This document shows, piece after piece, positions 16,680 to 25,106 of a DNA stretch of 64,000 bases; position 1 is the stretch's first letter, and each line of letters begins with the position of its first letter. Under the pieces are notes generated by a model, which saw only the letters and a program-made list of their open reading frames with translations, was not told the origin of the DNA and did no database searches. The stretch is from an uncultured Pelagibacteraceae bacterium (GTDB taxonomy: Bacteria; Pseudomonadota; Alphaproteobacteria; Pelagibacterales; Pelagibacteraceae), in assembly GCA_902577525.1 (NCBI GenBank), contig CACGZG010000003.1, forward strand, positions 1 through 64,000, written 5' to 3'. A program made the translations under genes and the position numbers.

Positions 16680-17765
16680 TTACAATTTATTTATTGTATT
16701 TATAATTATTGACACCTCTTTATTTGATAAATTTGGATCTATTGGAAGACTTATACCTTCTTTTGCTAGTATTTCAGAATTTTTGAATTTTTGTGCTTTA
16801 AAGTAATTTTTGAAAACTTTTAATTTATGTATTGGATATGGGTAATGAAAACCATATTGTATTTTCTTTTGTTTAAACATTTTTATTAGTTTGCTTCTAT
16901 ATTTAGTTAAAATTACGTATTGATGATATATACAATTTTTTGAATATCGAATTTTTCTTATCTTTTTATTAAATATAAATTTATCGTATTTTTTTGCAAT
17001 TTTTTTTCTTTTTTGATTTAATTTTTTTAAATTTTTTAATTTGTGATTTAAGATTATTGCTTGAATAGTATCTAACCTACTATTAAATCCGATAGTATCG
17101 TGAATAAATTTTTTCTCTGATCCTAAATTTCTGATTTTTCTAATCTTTTTGTTTATAACATTTGAATTAGTAGTTATTACACCGGCGTCACCATAAGCTC
17201 CTAAATTTTTCCCTGGATAAAGACTAAATGTAGATATATCCGCTATAGATCCAACTTTTTTTCCTTTGTCGTCAGACGCACCATGTGCTTGAGCACAGTC
17301 ATCTATAATAAATATATTCTTATTATTAATTAATTTTTTTATTTTACTTATATTTGTTACAGAACCATAAAGATGGACTGGCATTATTACTTTAGTTTTT
17401 TTTGTAATTTTTTTTTTAATTTTATCAATATCAATTGTAGAAGATAAAAAATCCGTATCTACTAATACTGGTTTAAGATTTGCATTTAATACAGAGAAAG
17501 CCGTGGAACAGTAGGTCATTGCTGGAATAATCACTTCAGAATTTTTTTTTAAATTTAAAGATTTAAGAGCAATTGTGAGAGCATCAGTTCCATTTGCACA
17601 ACCAATGGCAAATTTAGAGTTACAAAATTTGGCAAAATTTTTTTCAAATTTTTTTACATCATTACCTAGAATAAAATCACCTTTTATAAAAGTTTTATTT
17701 AAATCAGATAAAATTTTTTTATGTAATCTTTTGTCTTGTTTATAAATATCTAAAAATTTTATCAT
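16680..17765 (-). CDS. DegT/DnrJ/EryC1/StrS-family sugar aminotransferase
   Basis: A 361-residue PLP enzyme that converts a nucleotide-linked keto-sugar to an amino-sugar. The Schiff-base lysine is Lys186 in SLYPGKNLGAYGDAG. The PLP-contact residues are in IDDCAQAHGA (about 154-163), and GCANGTDALTIAL near 55-67 is the N-terminal cofactor loop. With the Gfo/Idh dehydrogenase (22,821) and the hexapeptide acyltransferase (20,697) in the island it could form a WbpB/WbpE/WbpD-like route to an N-acylated 3-amino-sugar; that pathway is inference. Confidence 0.9.
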   Translation of the reverse strand: MIKFLDIYKQDKRLHKKILSDLNKTFIKGDFILGNDVKKFEKNFAKFCNSKFAIGCANGTDALTIALKSLNLKKNSEVIIPAMTYCSTAFSVLNANLKPVLVDTDFLSSTIDIDKIKKKITKKTKVIMPVHLYGSVTNISKIKKLINNKNIFIIDDCAQAHGASDDKGKKVGSIADISTFSLYPGKNLGAYGDAGVITTNSNVINKKIRKIRNLGSEKKFIHDTIGFNSRLDTIQAIILNHKLKNLKKLNQKRKKIAKKYDKFIFNKKIRKIRYSKNCIYHQYVILTKYRSKLIKMFKQKKIQYGFHYPYPIHKLKVFKNYFKAQKFKNSEILAKEGISLPIDPNLSNKEVSIIINTINKL

Positions 17766-17766
17766 T

Positions 17767-19896
17767 TTATCTTAAGTATTTTTTCCATGCAGGTAAGGAG
17801 GTACCATTTATAGACTCGTCAACAATATATTTGGCAACCTCAATTTCATTAAAAAGTTTAAAATATTTTTTTTGACCGTTTTTAGCAATTTTTTTTGAAG
17901 AATTGGGATTTTCTTTATAATAAGAAATTTTTTCAGATAAATCATATTTATTATGATAAAAAATTATTTCATTATTATTAAAAAAGTGATTAAATTTTTT
18001 TTTATAATCCATAAACGTAAGTAACCCATTACCAATTAAAGAACCAATTCTATTACTAGAAGAATATTTTTTAGGTTTTCCTCTATTTAAATTGACTGCC
18101 ATTGATGACCTAGATATCGCGGAATAAAAACTTTCTGACCAAACAGGGTTTCTATTTTTGTAACCGTAGATATCAAATTTTATATCTTTATTTAAAGATA
18201 TCAGCTCTTTTATGAAATTTTCTCTTTCATCTTTCTTTCCACTTTTAATTGTCCCTCGATTGACACCGTGACTCATTGCAAAAAAAACATCATAAGTATA
18301 ATTTGTTAGATTGTATATGTTCAGCTTTTCAACATTTTTATCTACTGGTGTTGGCAAAAAGTGATATCTAATTCTATTATTTTTTTTACTAACATCATCT
18401 GGATGAGTTGATATAAAAAAATTATCAATATATTTGAAATTTGTTTTTAAATTAGAAAAATTTTTTTGAAAATCTGGACCACTTAGAGTTAAATTATCTT
18501 CATACCACTGAGAAAAAATTAAATTACCACAGGTTTTTTTAATCTTATAAAAAGTATCTTCGTTGATTGTATTTACATGTCCCATTAAAATTAAATCAGG
18601 TCTATAGTACAAAGTTTTTTCTAAAAATATTTTGTTTAAAATATCTTTTCCTCTAATTTTTGATGAATAACTTAAAAGATCTCTATCACTTATACCTTCA
18701 ACGTCATGACCTAGCCTAATAAGTCCATTTTCTATTTTTTTTCCGGTTGAAATAAAATAAATTCTTCCACCTATCTTTTCAGCTCTGTTGTAAACATGTA
18801 ATATTTTTAACTTCCTATTAAAATTTAAATTTATAATTTTAGAAGGTTTTATTGCTGAACTTCTATCATCATCCATTATTTTAATATTGTTCTTAATTAA
18901 ATGAATTGGTTTATTAAAATTATCAATTTGTCTTTTTTTTAATAATTTTGGATTAAGTATCAATTTACTAATTTCCTGATAAATATTATTTGATGTTACA
19001 TCTTTTAAAAAAATAGGATTATTTATTGTTTCAGGTAAGCCCCCTCTTTTAGAAATAATTACAGCATTACCTCTTGATCCGGCTTCTAAAGATGATCTAC
19101 CAAAAGGTTCCTCCCAAAGAGAAGGTGCTACAGTGATAGATGATTTATTATAAAGTTTTAAAACATCATCTTGAGATATCCATCCAGTAAAATCTAATCT
19201 TTTATGTTTAAAAGAATATTTTTCTCTTGGTTCGTCACCAATGGCTATAGATTTCCAATCTTTAAAATTATCTAAAATTTTTGAAACAGCTAATGCAAAT
19301 TTATCAAAACCTTTTGCTGTGTTTAATTTTCCAGAAAAAATAATTAATTTATCCTTTTTTGGAAACTTGTTAATTCTATTTATACTCGGATATAATGTTC
19401 GAAAGTTAGTATAGAAATTTTTATCTAATCCATTAAAAAATTTTTCTTCTACCCAGGTACTTACAAAGTAAATTTTATAACAAATTTCAAGAAGTCTTTT
19501 TCTTTCATTTATTGAAACAGATCCTTTTAGATTTAAAGGATCATTATGTATTACTAAAATAAAATTAGTATGACGAATTTTTTCTGCGATTTTAATAAGA
19601 TATGAGGGACGATTATGAATTTCAATTATTGAAGGATTTTCTGATTTGCAAAAATTCACTAATTTATTTATATAAAATTTAGATTTACTAAATATCTTAA
19701 TTTTTGGTATTTTTATATTTACATAATTTTTTTTTATAAAAACATTTTTGGTATTGTTAGTTGATCCAAAAATTTTAATATTATTTTTGTATTTTGAGTC
19801 TTTAAAAAAATCCTTTACCCAAATTGAAGCTGATCCAGCATAATTTTTAATGAACTGATCTTTATGAGGAAGAATAATAAAAATTTTTTTATTCAT
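17767..19896 (-). CDS. Two-domain glycosyltransferase (GT4 N-terminal, CgeB-like C-terminal)
   Basis: A 709-residue fusion. The first half (about 1-345) is a GT-B enzyme of family GT4: FSGKLNTAKGFDKFALAV starts the donor domain and SLWEEPFGRSSLEAGSRG is the E-x7-E donor-binding motif, followed by RGGLPE. After a linker the second half (about 360-709) looks like the CgeB/Glyco_trans_1_2 type, with SQWYEDN, HFLPTPVD and NLNRGKP...SSNRIGSLIGNG. It probably adds two successive sugars. It leads the minus-strand glycan operon and ends one base before the aminotransferase start. Confidence 0.78.
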   Translation of the reverse strand: MNKKIFIILPHKDQFIKNYAGSASIWVKDFFKDSKYKNNIKIFGSTNNTKNVFIKKNYVNIKIPKIKIFSKSKFYINKLVNFCKSENPSIIEIHNRPSYLIKIAEKIRHTNFILVIHNDPLNLKGSVSINERKRLLEICYKIYFVSTWVEEKFFNGLDKNFYTNFRTLYPSINRINKFPKKDKLIIFSGKLNTAKGFDKFALAVSKILDNFKDWKSIAIGDEPREKYSFKHKRLDFTGWISQDDVLKLYNKSSITVAPSLWEEPFGRSSLEAGSRGNAVIISKRGGLPETINNPIFLKDVTSNNIYQEISKLILNPKLLKKRQIDNFNKPIHLIKNNIKIMDDDRSSAIKPSKIINLNFNRKLKILHVYNRAEKIGGRIYFISTGKKIENGLIRLGHDVEGISDRDLLSYSSKIRGKDILNKIFLEKTLYYRPDLILMGHVNTINEDTFYKIKKTCGNLIFSQWYEDNLTLSGPDFQKNFSNLKTNFKYIDNFFISTHPDDVSKKNNRIRYHFLPTPVDKNVEKLNIYNLTNYTYDVFFAMSHGVNRGTIKSGKKDERENFIKELISLNKDIKFDIYGYKNRNPVWSESFYSAISRSSMAVNLNRGKPKKYSSSNRIGSLIGNGLLTFMDYKKKFNHFFNNNEIIFYHNKYDLSEKISYYKENPNSSKKIAKNGQKKYFKLFNEIEVAKYIVDESINGTSLPAWKKYLR

Positions 19897-19946
19897 ATAA
19901 ACTTACAATTTTCTTTTATCAAATATAATGTAATATAAAACCATTA

Positions 19947-20711
19947 ATGAAAATAAATGTTTTAGGTTCTGGTTATATGGGCAAACAAATATGTTCATTA
20001 TTTGTTACATTGGGTCATTCAGTAAATTTATGGCAAAATACTAGCGAAAAACTTGATCAAATTCTTGAGACTGAAATTAAAAAATTAAATAAACATTTTA
20101 AAATTAATAATAATGGAAATTTTTTAATTATAAATGATATATCTAAATTAGAGGAAAATTTAACTATTGAAACTGTAATAGAAGATCTAAGAATCAAAAA
20201 AGAGGTTATATCGAAATTAAGTTTTAAAGATAATATTTTTAGTAATACTTCTTCTATAAAGTTATCTGAAATTGGTGAAAATATTAATGGTTTTCATTTT
20301 ATGAATCCTATTACAGTTCCTTTAATTGAATTATGTAAAAGAAAACAATATTCAGATATTTTATTAAATGAACTAGTTATGTCACTAAAGAATTACTCTT
20401 ATGAAGTAATTAATGTTACTGATAAACCAGGTTTTTTAGTTAATAGAATATTATTTAAAGAAATTTCGTATTTTTTTTATCTATTTGAAATTGAAAATAA
20501 ATCAATATCTGAATTAAAAAAAATTTATAAAGTTCTCTTAAAAAGTTCCGATCCTATTAAAATAGTAAATATGATTGGTATTGATACTTCATTATGTATA
20601 TTAGAAAATCTAAACAAAGATGATAATAATATTTATGTACCTAATATTTTAAAGGACTCTGTTAAAAAAGGTATTTTAGGTTATAAAAATAAAAAATTAC
20701 TCAGAATCTAA
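19947..20711 (+). CDS. 3-hydroxyacyl-CoA dehydrogenase-like protein
   Basis: A 254-residue NAD-binding protein with the dinucleotide motif GSGYMGKQI at the N-terminus, NTSSIKLSEI, the catalytic-region motif GFHFMNPITVPLIEL and GFLVNRIL, as in 3-hydroxyacyl-CoA dehydrogenases (about 285 residues). It is shorter and divergent. It stands alone on the plus strand inside the glycan island and overlaps the next gene tail to tail by 15 bases. It may act on an acyl or hydroxy-acid substituent of the glycan or on a small hydroxy-acid; the substrate is not readable. Confidence 0.7.
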   Translation: MKINVLGSGYMGKQICSLFVTLGHSVNLWQNTSEKLDQILETEIKKLNKHFKINNNGNFLIINDISKLEENLTIETVIEDLRIKKEVISKLSFKDNIFSNTSSIKLSEIGENINGFHFMNPITVPLIELCKRKQYSDILLNELVMSLKNYSYEVINVTDKPGFLVNRILFKEISYFFYLFEIENKSISELKKIYKVLLKSSDPIKIVNMIGIDTSLCILENLNKDDNNIYVPNILKDSVKKGILGYKNKKLLRI

Positions 20712-21416
20712 ATATTCTTCTCTCATTTTCGTATATATTTCTTTAATTTCTTTGGGATAATCTTTTTTAAATCTATCAATCCAAGGATAAGCATTTTTAT
20801 TGGTTTTTGGAATTTTTATGTTTGAAATATTCCCCTTAATTCTTAAAGGATTTCCAGAGCCAATCATTTCTGGATCAACATTTTTATTAACCAAACTATT
20901 TGCACCAATAAATGATGAAAAGCCTATTTTTACACCTGGCAATATCGTTGTTCTTGTACAAATAATTGAAAATGGTTCCAAAATTACACCATGTCTTATA
21001 TCACTAGGAGGTATTGGATCATTTGTTAGCACAACATAAGGGAAAATATAAACATAAGACATTATTTTGCTGTATTGTCCAACATGAACACAACTATGTA
21101 ATTTGGAGTAATCATCAATAGACAGATATCCTTCTAAATCACTGAAACTACCTATCTGAATATTTTTACCTAAAATAGTTTCCTCTCTAATTAAAACATT
21201 ATGTCCAATTATATTATTCTCACCTATTTCAGAGCCAAGATAGATATTAGTATGAGAATTAATTATTGAATTTTTTTTTATTATTAATTTTTTTTTTATT
21301 TTATTATTAGGATTTAAACCTATAACACAAAAATCGCCTATAGTGACGTTATCCTCAATTAGAACATTTTCATTTATTATCGCTGTATCAGATATTTTAC
21401 AATTTTTACCAATCAT
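20697..21416 (-). CDS. Left-handed beta-helix (hexapeptide-repeat) acyltransferase
   Basis: A 239-residue protein made almost wholly of hexapeptide repeats ([LIV]-G-x4): VTIGDFCVIG, SEIGENNIIG, TILGKNIQIG and VKIGFSSFIG. The HVGQYS region supplies the usual catalytic-type His, and a helical tail follows GSGNPLRIKGN. Such trimeric enzymes transfer acetyl or longer acyl groups to amino-sugars. With the sugar aminotransferase at 16,680 it is a good candidate for N-acylation of the new amino group (inference). Confidence 0.85.
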   Translation of the reverse strand: MIGKNCKISDTAIINENVLIEDNVTIGDFCVIGLNPNNKIKKKLIIKKNSIINSHTNIYLGSEIGENNIIGHNVLIREETILGKNIQIGSFSDLEGYLSIDDYSKLHSCVHVGQYSKIMSYVYIFPYVVLTNDPIPPSDIRHGVILEPFSIICTRTTILPGVKIGFSSFIGANSLVNKNVDPEMIGSGNPLRIKGNISNIKIPKTNKNAYPWIDRFKKDYPKEIKEIYTKMREEYLDSE

Positions 21417-21428
21417 AGGCCCATTTTT

Positions 21429-22748
21429 TTATAAAAAATTAGTATATATACTATTTATTTTAACATTATAAGTATTCGGATATCTTTCGTAAGTAAATCT
21501 TCTTGTGCCAAGAACTTCTTCAAAACTTATTTTTTTTGAAAGCCATTGTTTGAATTCATTATCTTGGACCATAAAGTAATGTGAATTAAAGGGAATTTTT
21601 TGATTTGTGTACAATGAAACATTGTTATTTTTGATATTAATGCATATTCTATCTTGCTTTTGTGACTCGTTTGAAATTAGAATTTTATGATCTAATTTTA
21701 ATTTATTTTTTGATATTTTTTTTTTGATAGATTTTAAGTGATACTCATTAATTTTTATTTTCTTATTTATCTTTTTATAATTTAAAATTTTTATCTTTTT
21801 AAAAGTAAAATCTTCAAGTTGGTCATTAAACATTTTTGAAGAAATTTTTTCGAAAAAACAATTAATTTTTCCTTTTTCTTTTAAACAAAATGATCCAGAT
21901 AGCATTGTTTTATAATTATTTTTGAAAGATTTATGATTTTTTTTAGCATAATTTACGAAATCAATTGGTGTTGCTACACCTTTATTCATTGCACTTTTAG
22001 GATCATCTAAATGAAATAAATTTGAACCGAAAGGTATAATCACTTTTGGTTTCAAAATTTTTGCTTGATTTATACCATAATTCATAAATAAATTTTCTAA
22101 TCTTTTGGCTTCTTTTTTATTCTCATTTTTATTTAAACTTTTAAGCAGGTATGGATAAAAATGAATAAATGCAAAAGGAATACAAGCAACATCAATTTTT
22201 CCAATTTTTTTTTTTAATGGAACCAGCGTTTTACTAGTGATAAAATTATCATTTCCATGATAAACACTTAAATTATTGTTAGAAATAACTAATGAAGAAT
22301 CTATGTCATTGTATTCATGTAAACATCCATAAACCCAAATATTTTTGTCAATAAAATATTTTTTATTATGTGGAATTTTTTTAAATTTTATTTTTTTATT
22401 TTCAAGATCTTTATTAAAACTAGGCCTACCATTTAATATATAAATTGGTATATTTTTTTTTTGGATTTTTTTCAAAAATTTTGGATCATAATGATCTCCA
22501 TGAATATGAGAAACAAATACCCCATCAACATCAAAAATTCTTTTATCATTGATTTGGCTTGGGAAAAAAAGCCATGAATTATTATAAAAATTTGTATTTT
22601 TAATTACATCAAATATAAATTTTTTTTCATTTAATCTCACCAATATGGATGCATGACCTATATAAAATACACCATCCTTATCAGAGTCTAAAAACTTACT
22701 AAGATCATGACTAAATTTTTCATTAGAATCATTAAAATTAATATACAT
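21429..22748 (-). CDS. Metallo-beta-lactamase-fold protein of the glycan island
   Basis: A 439-residue protein whose N-terminal ~300 residues have the metal-binding motif SHIHGDHYDP and later histidines (GCLHEYND, YHGND), so a dinuclear MBL site is likely. The overall plan recalls the MBL half of CMP-N-acetylneuraminate hydroxylase (CMAH-like) and UlaG-like proteins, but no Rieske domain is visible. The C-terminal 130 residues are lysine-rich and unrecognised. It lies between sugar-modification genes, so a role in modifying or hydrolysing an activated sugar is plausible but unproven. Confidence 0.7.
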   Translation of the reverse strand: MYINFNDSNEKFSHDLSKFLDSDKDGVFYIGHASILVRLNEKKFIFDVIKNTNFYNNSWLFFPSQINDKRIFDVDGVFVSHIHGDHYDPKFLKKIQKKNIPIYILNGRPSFNKDLENKKIKFKKIPHNKKYFIDKNIWVYGCLHEYNDIDSSLVISNNNLSVYHGNDNFITSKTLVPLKKKIGKIDVACIPFAFIHFYPYLLKSLNKNENKKEAKRLENLFMNYGINQAKILKPKVIIPFGSNLFHLDDPKSAMNKGVATPIDFVNYAKKNHKSFKNNYKTMLSGSFCLKEKGKINCFFEKISSKMFNDQLEDFTFKKIKILNYKKINKKIKINEYHLKSIKKKISKNKLKLDHKILISNESQKQDRICINIKNNNVSLYTNQKIPFNSHYFMVQDNEFKQWLSKKISFEEVLGTRRFTYERYPNTYNVKINSIYTNFL

Positions 22749-22820
22749 AAAATCTTATTTATAAGTTATTGTGTTGAAAATTATTTATATTAAATAAAAA
22801 ACATTATCAATCAGATAAAT

Positions 22821-23792
22821 ATGAAAAAACATAATATAGCAATCATAGGTTTAGGTTATTGGGGAACAATTGTAACTAATACTATTATTTCTATGGGCCT
22901 GTTTAAAAAGATCTTTATTTACGATAACGATGTTTCAAAAGTTAAAATTATAAAAAAAAAATTTGGTAATAAAGTTATAAGTATAAAATTTGATCAAATT
23001 AAAAATAATAAGAAAATCAAAAATGTTTTTTTAGCTACGCCACCACGAATAAATTTCAAAATTTTAAAAACTCTTATTAAACATAAAAAAAATATTTTAA
23101 TTGAAAAACCAGGTATGATAGATTTGAAATATTTTGATTTAATTGAAAAAGAATTAAATAAAAATAAGATTAAGCTATCATTTGGGTATATCTATATCTA
23201 TAATAATTATATTCGATATTTAAAAAAGATTATTCAATCTAAAAAATTGGGTAAAATTAAATATATAAATTTTCAAAGACAAAACTTTGGTCCAATACGT
23301 AATAGAGTTTCAGCAACTTACGATTTGGCAACACATGATATAAGTATCCTATCTTTCTTGTTTAATAAAAATATAAAACTTAAAAAAATTATTAACCATG
23401 ATATTTTAGGGAAAAATAATTATGATATTTCTTTTTTGAATTTAGAGGTAAATGGCGCTCAAATTGATATTAATGTAAGTTGGCTCAATCCAGAAAAAAT
23501 AAGAAAAATAATTATAATCGGTAGTAAAAAAATGTTACTATTTGATGAAATGAATCTTAATGAACCTATCAAGATCTATAATAATTATGTAAGTTTTCCT
23601 AAAATTAATAGATTTTCAAAGCTTTATTTTAATCAATCAAAATATATTTTTAGAGGTAAATCAAAATCAATTCGTCTATCTATACAAAAACCGCTAAACG
23701 TCGAAATTAAAGAATTTATAAAAAGTAAAAAAAATTTGACAGATTTAAAATTTTCAAAAAATATCATCAAAATTTTAAAAAATACTAAATAA
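22821..23792 (+). CDS. Gfo/Idh/MocA-family oxidoreductase
   Basis: A 323-residue NAD(P)-dependent sugar dehydrogenase. It shows the Rossmann motif IAIIGLGYWGTIV at the N-terminus, the signature IEKPG (the EKP of the family) near residue 95 and the catalytic-region TYDLATHDISIL. Members such as WlbA/WbpB oxidise the 3-position of UDP-GlcNAc derivatives before transamination, which would fit the aminotransferase and acyltransferase in the island. It is divergent from the MBL gene across 72 bases and ends tail to tail with the GIY-YIG gene. Confidence 0.85.
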   Translation: MKKHNIAIIGLGYWGTIVTNTIISMGLFKKIFIYDNDVSKVKIIKKKFGNKVISIKFDQIKNNKKIKNVFLATPPRINFKILKTLIKHKKNILIEKPGMIDLKYFDLIEKELNKNKIKLSFGYIYIYNNYIRYLKKIIQSKKLGKIKYINFQRQNFGPIRNRVSATYDLATHDISILSFLFNKNIKLKKIINHDILGKNNYDISFLNLEVNGAQIDINVSWLNPEKIRKIIIIGSKKMLLFDEMNLNEPIKIYNNYVSFPKINRFSKLYFNQSKYIFRGKSKSIRLSIQKPLNVEIKEFIKSKKNLTDLKFSKNIIKILKNTK

Positions 23793-24042
23793 GATTTTTA
23801 GAAATCAATATTTTTTTTCTTAATAATCTGTTATTTTTTAATTTGTATTCATAAGACATTGCTTTTGATTTTGAATAAAATTTTTTTTTAAATACTAACA
23901 TCCATTTATATCCTTTTGTGGCTTTTGCTCCTTTATTTCTATTATGTAGTGAAATTCTTCTTATTAAATTGTTTGTGTAGCCTACATAAGTTTTATTTTT
24001 TTTGGATCCAATTGATTGAATTAAATATACGTAATAAGACAT
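23785..24042 (-). CDS. GIY-YIG domain protein (YhbQ-like)
   Basis: An 85-residue single-domain protein with YYVYLIQS and TYVGYTNNLIRRISLHN, the GIY and YIG elements with the catalytic-type Arg and Tyr, and the YEYKLKN segment supplying the conserved Glu. Such small UvrC-N/URI proteins are putative structure-specific nucleases. The ATG lies just two bases after the CCA end of tRNA-Glu on the same strand, so tRNA 3' processing would leave a leaderless message. Eight bases overlap the preceding Gfo/Idh gene tail to tail. Confidence 0.85.
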   Translation of the reverse strand: MSYYVYLIQSIGSKKNKTYVGYTNNLIRRISLHNRNKGAKATKGYKWMLVFKKKFYSKSKAMSYEYKLKNNRLLRKKILISKNLI

Positions 24043-24044
24043 TT

Positions 24045-24119
24045 TGGCGGTCCCTAGGGGAATCGAACCCCTCTTTCGAGGATGAAAACCACGTGTCCTA
24101 ACCGATAGACGAAGGGACC
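24045..24119 (-). tRNA. trnE: tRNA-Glu (anticodon TTC)
   Basis: A full cloverleaf: acceptor GGTCCCT/AGGGACC, discriminator G, encoded CCA, a T-arm AGGGG-TTCGATT-CCCCT, and the anticodon loop TTTTCAT with TTC. The anticodon stem is CGTGG/CCTCG and has a central U-U mismatch. It lies 45 bases downstream of glpX on the same strand and marks the core-side edge of the glycan island. Confidence 0.95.
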
Positions 24120-24164
24120 AAAAAGCTGTTTTTTATTGCAAAAATTATTATTTATCAAGCTTTA

Positions 24165-25106
24165 TTAAATACTTTGTCTTTTTTTAATTATTTTTTTTAA
24201 ACCAGTAGATTTATGAGTAATAAGCGTTTCCGATATAAATTCATTACCTAAAATTTCAATTCCAGACACTAAATCCCCAGTGGTTATACCTGTCGCACAA
24301 AAAATAGAATCACCAGATATTATTTCATTCAATTCATATTTTTTATTTAAATCTTTAATTCCCATTTCATAAGCCCTTTTTTTATCTTTGTTGTTATCAA
24401 AGATAAATCTTCCTTGAAAAAAGCAATTGAAAGAGTCAAGTGCTGAAGCTGCTAAAACACCCTCAGGACCTCCACCAATACCTATAAAGAGATCGACATT
24501 ATATTTTTCCTCTGTCACTAACAAAGCACCAGATACATCTCCATCAGTTATTAATTTAAGATTTACACCTATTTTTTTTAATTCTTCGATAATTTGTTTA
24601 TGTCTCGGTCTCTCCAATAAACAAACTGTGGTGTTATTGGGTTTTTTATTACTATATTCACATAGATTATAAATATTTTCTTTTATAGAAAAATCTAGAT
24701 CAACAACTCCTTTCTCTTTTACATTGGCAGAAATTTTATTCATATAAGTCTCTGGAGCATTGAATAAATTGTTTTGACCTGCAATAGCAATTACAGCCAA
24801 AGCACCTGGAAGATTATTTGCTGCAAAATTTGTACCTTCTAATGGATCAACTGCTATATCTAAATTTGGACCATTTAAGGTACCAACTTTTTCACCAATA
24901 AATAACATAGGTGCTTTATCAAGCTCACCCTCGCCGATTACAATTTCACCATTCATATCAATTTTATTTAATTCAGATCTCATTACATCCACAGCAGCTT
25001 TATCAGCTGCTATTTTATCTTTTTTCCCAACTAGATATTTCGCAGACAACGCTGCCCTAGAAGAAACATTTAATATTAAATCTTCAAATTTCTTTTCTAT
25101 AATCAC
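24165..25106 (-). CDS. glpX: Fructose-1,6-bisphosphatase class II
   Basis: Metal-dependent gluconeogenic phosphatase converting fructose 1,6-bisphosphate to fructose 6-phosphate. The 313 residues contain ALSAKYLVGKKDK at the N-terminus, VIGEGELDKAPML, the metal/phosphate motif DPLEGTNFA, and GGGPEGVLAASAL. The start shares one base with the stop of the upstream transporter gene. tRNA-Glu and the GIY-YIG gene follow on the same strand. Confidence 0.93.
   Translation of the reverse strand: MIIEKKFEDLILNVSSRAALSAKYLVGKKDKIAADKAAVDVMRSELNKIDMNGEIVIGEGELDKAPMLFIGEKVGTLNGPNLDIAVDPLEGTNFAANNLPGALAVIAIAGQNNLFNAPETYMNKISANVKEKGVVDLDFSIKENIYNLCEYSNKKPNNTTVCLLERPRHKQIIEELKKIGVNLKLITDGDVSGALLVTEEKYNVDLFIGIGGGPEGVLAASALDSFNCFFQGRFIFDNNKDKKRAYEMGIKDLNKKYELNEIISGDSIFCATGITTGDLVSGIEILGNEFISETLITHKSTGLKKIIKKRQSI

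Noticed and set aside
24045..24070. Search for a repeat of the tRNA-Glu 3' end near the recombinase as an att site
   Set aside because: No matching copy was found between 11,800 and 14,020, so tRNA-Glu is not supported as the integration site.
23916..24101. Plus-strand frame ending ...GESNPSFEDENHVS
   Set aside because: It is tRNA-Glu and the GIY-YIG gene read on the wrong strand.
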